In this document: positions 59,673 to 64,000 of the stretch, piece after piece | How the letters are laid out: every line of letters begins with the position of its first letter | Numbering within the stretch: the stretch's first letter is position 1 | Source of the DNA: Verrucomicrobiota bacterium | Lineage (GTDB): Bacteria; Verrucomicrobiota; Verrucomicrobiia; Limisphaerales; UBA1319 | NCBI GenBank assembly: GCA_022711435.1 | Contig: JAKLFB010000017.1 | Span: 1 to 64,000, forward strand | Length of the DNA stretch: 64,000 nucleotides | Reading direction: 5' to 3' | The notes under the pieces: generated by a model | Seen by the model: only the letters and a program-made list of their open reading frames with translations | Database searches by the model: none | Told to the model about the DNA's origin: nothing | Program-made: the position numbers and the translations under genes

Positions 59673-60023
59673 TCAGGACCTGATTTTCTTCGCGTGCCGG
59701 GCGACGGCCATCTCGCTGAGCTGTTCCCCCAGAATCACCAGCTCGGCAACCACACGCTCGAATTCGCGCATCGACCGTATCTGCTGGCGATAGAGCGGGA
59801 CGAGGTCCGGATCGGTCAGCCGCTTGGACACGGTTCGTTTCCCCTGCTTGCGGGTGAGCAGCGGGTAGGGTCCCCTCTTGTGGATCGATCCATCCCGGCG
59901 TCTGGACACAACATACTGATCGACGATTGTGCCGCGCCGGATCTGATCCAGAGCGGCAAGCCGCCTGAGGAGGGCCCGGCGCCGAGCATGGATCGACTGG
60001 GAACTGGATGGCCCGGTTTTCAT
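59673..60023 (-). CDS. DUF6788-like protein, transposon-associated
   Basis: A 116-residue basic protein. ARRRALLRRLAALDQIRRGT, followed by HKRGPYPLLTRKQGKRTVSK and RLTDPDLVPLYRQQI, matches the pattern of the DUF6788 family, often found as a passenger beside transposases in PVC and cyanobacterial genomes. The adjacent plus-strand frame near 60061-60150 (MALGIRRFWHRMEEGLALLY) may be a remnant of a partner. The start ATG 60023 is the first before the conserved part. Role unknown. Confidence 0.55.
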   Translation of the reverse strand: MKTGPSSSQSIHARRRALLRRLAALDQIRRGTIVDQYVVSRRRDGSIHKRGPYPLLTRKQGKRTVSKRLTDPDLVPLYRQQIRSMREFERVVAELVILGEQLSEMAVARHAKKIRS

Positions 60024-60149
60024 TTTGGCTGGGTTCGAGGCGGATCGGATCGGTGCGGCAGGCTGGGGGGCGGAGCAGATGGCGCTGGGGATTCGGCGTT
60101 TCTGGCACCGGATGGAGGAAGGCCTGGCATTGCTATACACAACGGCATA

Positions 60150-60262
60150 AGTCACACCGCGTGAGGGCACGCGGCCTACATCGCCAGCGTCCGCCCTCAT
60201 GTAGGCCGGGTCACCTGACCCGGCGTTGTCGACTTCTGACGCTCTGTATAGCTGACAGCTCG
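60150..60262. repeat. REP-like palindromic unit
   Basis: It matches one unit of the array at 58210 (ACGCGGCCTACATCGCCAGC, then GCCGGGTCA-CC-TGACCCGGC) and continues with TGACGCTCTGTATAG, also seen at 29785. Confidence 0.65.
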
Positions 60263-60301
60263 GACGACAATAGCCAATGCGCCCTGATCGTCCCTGCTCC
60301 C

Positions 60302-60760
60302 TCACTGCCAGAGGAACGATTTCTGCTCGGCCCAGACACGATCGCCGCTTACCAGAGTGACGCGCCATGCCATGATCTTGCCCAGGCGCCGGTAATCTTC
60401 CCCGTCGATCGTGACTTGCGACCAGCGGCTGGATCGGGTTCGGGCCAAGGCAGGCTTTTCAAACACACGCGGGTTTGGGGCGCTGTCGGTGCGCAGCTCG
60501 ATCCGCCAATAGATCGGGGCGCGCGTATCGGGCCGGCCTTTCGACTGGATATCGAACCGGATGCCGCCGCATTGGGCCGGATTCTGGCGCAGATGGGCCT
60601 GATAAGCGTCGCGTTCGTAGAGGCTTGGATGCAGGGCATGGCGGCCCTGGAGATCGAGGTAATGGGGCAGGACCTTCCGGATGGCGACGGCATCGGCGCC
60701 GGCGACAGCCGCGCCCATCGCGATCCACAAGCACACACTCCATATCCATGCCCGTGTCAT
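60302..60760 (-). CDS. Small secreted protein, function unknown
   Basis: A 152-residue protein with a signal peptide (IWSVCLWIAMGAAVAGADA). The mature part (KVLPHYLDLQGRHALHPSLY, then DAYQAHLRQNP) is a mixed alpha/beta unit that ends RVWAEQKSFLWQ. The family is not recognised. It lies about 160 bases downstream of the GspE stop, in the same direction, and may be part of that operon. Confidence 0.6.
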   Translation of the reverse strand: MTRAWIWSVCLWIAMGAAVAGADAVAIRKVLPHYLDLQGRHALHPSLYERDAYQAHLRQNPAQCGGIRFDIQSKGRPDTRAPIYWRIELRTDSAPNPRVFEKPALARTRSSRWSQVTIDGEDYRRLGKIMAWRVTLVSGDRVWAEQKSFLWQ

Positions 60761-60922
60761 GCGATCATACTAGACGCGATCCACCCGGCTGCGCAACAGT
60801 TCTGTGACGTCCTGCGGGGAAAGAGTGGCGGCCTCGATCCATCGGCTTTGCCGCCTGGGCGCATCCGGAGCTGGTTGGGCGGGCGCAAGCGCCGGCGGGG
60901 CGGGATTGGGGGATGCAGCGGC

Positions 60923-62596
60923 TCAGACGGCCGTGCACTTCACGACCTCCTCGGGCGTGGTGGCGCCGCGCCGGACCTTTATCCAGCCGTCCTCGCGCAG
61001 GAGCCGGAGACCGTATGATCGCGCGATGCGGATCATCTCCGGCGCCGTTGCGCGCGCGACGATCTTTTCGGCCAGGGCGTCGTTGATGAGCATCATCTCG
61101 AACAAGCCGGACCGGCCGCGATATCCGGTCTGCCGGCACGCGGGGCAGCCGGCGCCCCGATACACGGGGGTGTCGGGATCGGGCTCGAAATCTGTGGGCC
61201 AGTGCTTGCGCTCGTCGGGGCCGCACGCGGTTTTGCACTGGGGACAGATCTTGCGGACGAGGCGCTGGGCCATCGCGCCGATCAGCGTGCTGGCGACCAG
61301 GTAGGGCTCGATGCCCATGTCGATCAGCCGGGTCGGTGCGGATGCGGCATCGTTGGTGTGGAGGGTGGAGAGCACGAGATGGCCGGTCAGCGAGGCCTGG
61401 ATCGCCGCCCGCGCGGTCTCGAGATCGCGGATCTCGCCGATCATGATCACATCCGGGTCATGGCGGAGGATGGATCGAAGCCCGCGCTCGAACGTCATGC
61501 CGGTGCGCGCGTCGACGGGGATCTGGTTCACACCGTGCAGGTGGTATTCGACGGGGTCCTCGACCGTGAGGACCTTGAGCTCGGGGCCCACGATGGCGTT
61601 GAGCGCGGCGTAGAGGGTGGTGGTCTTGCCGCTGCCGGTCGGGCCGGTCACCAGGATGATCCCGTGCGGGCGCTCGATCAGCTGCTGGAAGATCGCGAAC
61701 GTGTCGTCGTCCATGCCGAGCTCCGTGAGGCTGAACAGGACGCTGGCCTTGTCGAGCAACCGCATCACGATGCCCTCGCCGAAGAGCATGGGGATGACGC
61801 TGACGCGGACATCGATCTGGCGCCCGCCGATCTGGAACTTGATCCGGCCGTCCTGGGGCACGCGGCGCTCGGCGATGTTGAGGCTGGCCATGATCTTGAT
61901 GCGGCTGATGATGGCGGCCTGGAACCGGTGGATCTGGGGCGGCAAGGACGCCAGCTGCAGGACGCCGTCGATTCGATACCGGATGGACAGCTCGTGTTCG
62001 TAGGGCTCGATATGGATGTCGCTGGCCCGCTCGTTGACGGCTTCGATAATGATCTCGTTGACGAGCTTGATGACGCTGGCCTCCTGGGCCATGTCGAGCA
62101 AATCCTCGCTCGACTCGGCGCCCTCACTCTTGCCTTCCGGCCCGGCCGTTCCGACCATCTCGTCGAGGGTGTCGCCGCCGACGCCGTAGTAGGCCTTGAT
62201 GAGCTTCTCGATCTCGGCCTTGGGCGCCAGGACCGGCTCGATGGGCATGCCGGTCGCCACCCGCAGGTCATCGAGGGAATGGATGCCCAGCGGATCGCAT
62301 GTCGCCACCACCAGGCATCCGTTCTCCTGGCGGAGCGGCAGCAGCCTCCTCCGATACACCACCTTCGACGGCAATATCTTGAGCACCTCGGGATCGATGA
62401 CGGCATCCTCGAGGTCGGCAACCGGCAGGTTGAATTGCTCGCCCCAAACCTCGAGCACCTGCCGCTCGGTGAGGTAGCCGAACTCGACCACCGCGCGATC
62501 GAATCGCAGCCGTTTGGCCTGCTGCATCCGGGCGGCTTCGTCCGCCTGGGCCCGCGTCAGCAAGCCTTTCTGGATCAGGATCTCGGCAATCTGCAT
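60923..62596 (-). CDS. GspE/PilB-family secretion or pilus ATPase
   Basis: A 557-residue ATPase of type II secretion or type IV pilus systems. The N-terminal part (to about 150) is the MshEN/GspE-N domain. The ATPase has Walker A GPTGSGKTT, Asp box LTVEDPVEY, Walker B MIGEIRD, His box LSTLHTNDA and a tetracysteine zinc site (CPQC and CPAC). It powers pseudopilus or pilus assembly from the cytoplasm. It stands without other gsp/pil genes here. The frame continues past the TGA for 50 more sensible residues (60770-60922), which could be a lost C-terminal extension. Confidence 0.9.
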   Translation of the reverse strand: MQIAEILIQKGLLTRAQADEAARMQQAKRLRFDRAVVEFGYLTERQVLEVWGEQFNLPVADLEDAVIDPEVLKILPSKVVYRRRLLPLRQENGCLVVATCDPLGIHSLDDLRVATGMPIEPVLAPKAEIEKLIKAYYGVGGDTLDEMVGTAGPEGKSEGAESSEDLLDMAQEASVIKLVNEIIIEAVNERASDIHIEPYEHELSIRYRIDGVLQLASLPPQIHRFQAAIISRIKIMASLNIAERRVPQDGRIKFQIGGRQIDVRVSVIPMLFGEGIVMRLLDKASVLFSLTELGMDDDTFAIFQQLIERPHGIILVTGPTGSGKTTTLYAALNAIVGPELKVLTVEDPVEYHLHGVNQIPVDARTGMTFERGLRSILRHDPDVIMIGEIRDLETARAAIQASLTGHLVLSTLHTNDAASAPTRLIDMGIEPYLVASTLIGAMAQRLVRKICPQCKTACGPDERKHWPTDFEPDPDTPVYRGAGCPACRQTGYRGRSGLFEMMLINDALAEKIVARATAPEMIRIARSYGLRLLREDGWIKVRRGATTPEEVVKCTAV

Positions 62597-62625
62597 ATCC
62601 GGCTTGAGCCGGCGCCTTGGATGGT

Positions 62626-62701
62626 TGGTACCCCTACCCTGAATTGAACAGGGATCAACGGTTTAGGAAACCGCCGCTCTATCCATTTGAGCTATAGGGG
62701 C
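62626..62701 (-). tRNA. tRNA-Arg (anticodon CCU), CCA encoded
   Basis: The minus-strand sequence GCCCCTA ... TAGGGGT-A-CCA folds as a cloverleaf: D stem GCTC/GAGC, anticodon stem GCGGT/ACCGT with loop TTCCTAA (anticodon CCT), T stem CCCTG/CAGGG. The first acceptor pair is G-U. It has a 76-base mature length and lies 29 bases upstream of the GspE start. Confidence 0.85.
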
Positions 62702-62865
62702 GCCCCGGTCGCAGAGCGCGCGCTCCGATCCCCATTATGCCCGCTGCTCCCCAAACGGCAAACCATATTCCGCCTTTCAGGGTTTGTGCAAAAATTACTT
62801 CCGATTTTGGCGGGAGCGCCGCCGGCGGCGACCGCGGCCAGCCACAATCCAAGCGCGATTTTCAT
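62692..62865 (-). pseudogene. Signal-peptide gene truncated by a MITE remnant
   Basis: ATG 62865 overlaps the pgsA stop (ATGA), as in a coupled operon. The first 14 residues (MKIALGLWLAAVAA) look like a genuine signal peptide. The next residues are translated from the MITE-like sequence at 62779-62826 and then from tRNA-proximal DNA. The original gene body is missing, so it was probably removed when the element inserted. Confidence 0.5.
62779..62826. mobile_element. Remnant of the MITE-like element
   Basis: GGGTTTGTGCAAAAATTACT and the following CCGATTTTGGCGGGAGCGCC match the end of the elements at 24690 and 63786 with one base change. Only about 48 bases remain. Confidence 0.7.
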
Positions 62866-63443
62866 GGCAGTTGTGCAGGCGAGCTGGAGGGGCTGGCGCT
62901 CAGTTGGCGGACGCCATCCCGAATGTAGATGAGGGCGGAGATGACGGTGGCCAGCGTGGCCGCCGCCGCCCACCACTGCAGCCACGGAGCCGGCCATCGC
63001 AGCAGCACCCAGGAGATACAGATCATCTGCAGGACAGTCGCCACTTTCCCGACCGGATGCGGCACGACTCGGATATGGCCGCAGGTGTACTGGATGATCA
63101 CCCAGCCCAGGAACTGGATCAGATCGCGGCTGAAGACCGTCACCGTCAGCCAGAGCGGGATCCGGATCAGATGCGGCTCGAGGTTGAAGCTCAGCAGCAC
63201 CAGGCCCGACACCAGCAAGAGCTTGTCCGCCACCGGATCCAGCAGCGCGCCCAGCTCGCTCCGCTGGTTGTAACGGCGGGCAATGTAGCCGTCGATCCCG
63301 TCGCTCAACGCCGCCAGGCCGAACGCGCTCAGTGCCAGGATATGGTAAACGGCCTGGCCGGTCTGGCTGTAATACAGCAACAGCCCCACAAAGACCGGCA
63401 CCAGCAAGATCCGCAGAATCGTGATCTGGTTCGCGGTGGTCAC
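62862..63443 (-). CDS. pgsA: CDP-alcohol phosphatidyltransferase (PgsA-like)
   Basis: A 193-residue inner-membrane enzyme of phospholipid synthesis. The family signature is SDGIDGYIARRYNQRSELGA followed by LLDPVADK (D-x2-DG-x2-AR-x8-G-x3-D-x3-D). Five or six transmembrane helices are visible (TILRILLVPVFVGLLLYY first). It most likely makes phosphatidylglycerol-phosphate from CDP-diacylglycerol; other CDP-alcohol substrates are possible. The best start is GTG 63443; an upstream frame to 63521 lacks family similarity. Downstream a truncated signal-peptide frame overlaps its stop. Confidence 0.85.
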   Translation of the reverse strand: MTTANQITILRILLVPVFVGLLLYYSQTGQAVYHILALSAFGLAALSDGIDGYIARRYNQRSELGALLDPVADKLLLVSGLVLLSFNLEPHLIRIPLWLTVTVFSRDLIQFLGWVIIQYTCGHIRVVPHPVGKVATVLQMICISWVLLRWPAPWLQWWAAAATLATVISALIYIRDGVRQLSASPSSSPAQLP

Positions 63444-63785
63444 AGCCTGTGACCCAGTGTGGACGGATCGCCATAACCCGTCAATCTTCGACCCGAGGGC
63501 GGTCCCGCGGATGCAGGACAAACAAGGTGCGTGATTTTATCACCACGAAAATTTCGAAGGACGCGAAGAAAGATGTACTCAGTTTGGAAATCAGGAACTC
63601 AGGAAAGGCGCATGCAGTGCCTGATTTCATGAGATTCAAAAATTTCGAAGAGCGGATTTTTGGCCGCAATAAACGCAAGGACACGCAAAAAGGATTTACA
63701 GCCCCTCCCTGTCCCTCTCTCCATTGGAATACAGCCCCCACGGCAAGCTGGGGCAGCCCAGTTCTGAAACGCAAGCTTCTAATAA
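63444..63785. other. Gene-free stretch before the right-end repeat
   Basis: No convincing frame or RNA is visible. Short A-rich direct repeats (AAAATTTCGAAGGACGCG, AAAAATTTCGAAGAGCGG) and a few hairpins occur. Probably decayed DNA. Confidence 0.4.
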
Positions 63786-64000
63786 GGGTCTGTGCAAAAA
63801 TTACTTCCGATTTTGGCGGGAGCGCCGCCGGGCCCGATGCGAGGCGCAAGGGAGGGAGTGTATCCCCCCGCGATACTCGACCGACCGAGCCACGAAGCAG
63901 ATGGCCCGGCGCCGCCCCGCCCCTGCGGGCTGGGGGCCTTGGGCGCGCTGGCTGTGTTGCTCCTCGCTCACAGACCGCGCGGGTATGCTCGCTCGTCGCG
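63786..64000. mobile_element. MITE-like element, second long copy (runs off the window)
   Basis: It starts GGGTCTGTGCAAAAATTACT after TAA, and continues as the reverse complement of the element at 24690, at high identity, up to the window edge. It lacks coding potential. Confidence 0.7.

Noticed and set aside
60008..61018. 336-residue plus-strand frame opposite the small secreted protein
   Set aside because: It mixes repeat sequence and antisense DNA; no domain pattern, and a signal-peptide gene lies opposite.

Overview
The window is GC-rich bacterial chromosome, most likely from the PVC superphylum and probably an anaerobic or facultative member of Verrucomicrobiota or Kiritimatiellota. The clues are two exported proteins with VPDGGAT-type C-terminal sorting tails, several large secreted Ig/LamG/propeller proteins ending in an FYR/FFR-like tail, Tat-exported Gfo/Idh/MocA oxidoreductases beside a xylose-isomerase-like protein, many REP/RAYT-type palindromes, and an ORP (orange protein) type gene cluster known mainly from anaerobes. 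No rRNA genes, CRISPR array or prophage were seen. One tRNA gene, tRNA-Arg(CCU), lies near the right end.

Region 1 (1-9.8 kb) begins with a broken membrane-protein gene and an M6-like secreted protease. A minus-strand block follows: coiled-coil secreted protein, beta-barrel-like protein, sensor histidine kinase and propeller-repeat secreted protein. Upstream on the same strand lie an NtrC-type response regulator and another small secreted protein. Two very similar sigma54-type (-24/-12) elements stand 52-53 bases before two of the secreted-protein start codons. Each is preceded by 16-bp palindromes close to TGGGGAWWWNTTCCCA, which suggests a self-contained two-component/sigma54 regulon for envelope proteins.

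Region 2 (10.3-25.9 kb) holds a five-haem-motif cytochrome and then a second sigma54 activator (PAS-AAA+-HTH) that heads an ORP-like operon. This contains three dinitrogenase-cofactor-like (NifX/NifB-type) proteins, two Gly-rich DUF5320-type proteins and two MinD/ParA ATPases carrying ferredoxin clusters. It runs almost without gaps into a heavy-metal P-type ATPase, a ZIP transporter, a methyltransferase, a DUF4405-type membrane protein, a radical-SAM protein and a 1-Cys-type peroxiredoxin. A 273-bp MITE-like element then separates these from a metallo-beta-lactamase-fold protein.

Region 3 (26-49 kb) is a mosaic: a large LamG/Ig surface protein, polyprenol-phosphate mannosyltransferase, a DNA glycosylase of the endonuclease III type, a sugar-related block (two Tat oxidoreductases, ROK protein, PIG-L deacetylase, xylose-isomerase-like protein, deacetylase-like Tat protein, lactonase), tilS, a YdcF-like protein, a serine beta-lactamase-fold protein overlapping parB, and an iron-uptake locus. 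In that locus FeoB is split into separate GTPase and permease frames, and FeoA is duplicated and fused to a DtxR/MntR-type repressor with a predicted membrane anchor.

Region 4 (49.5-64 kb) has the overlapping purS-purQ-purL operon, a tandem array of internally deleted RAYT transposase genes, two VPDGG-tailed proteins, a probable group II intron remnant after a terminator, a secreted zinc metalloprotease with a PKD domain, palindromic repeat arrays, a DUF6788-type gene, a GspE/PilB ATPase, tRNA-Arg, pgsA, and two more copies of the MITE-like element. One of these appears to have cut off a small signal-peptide gene.
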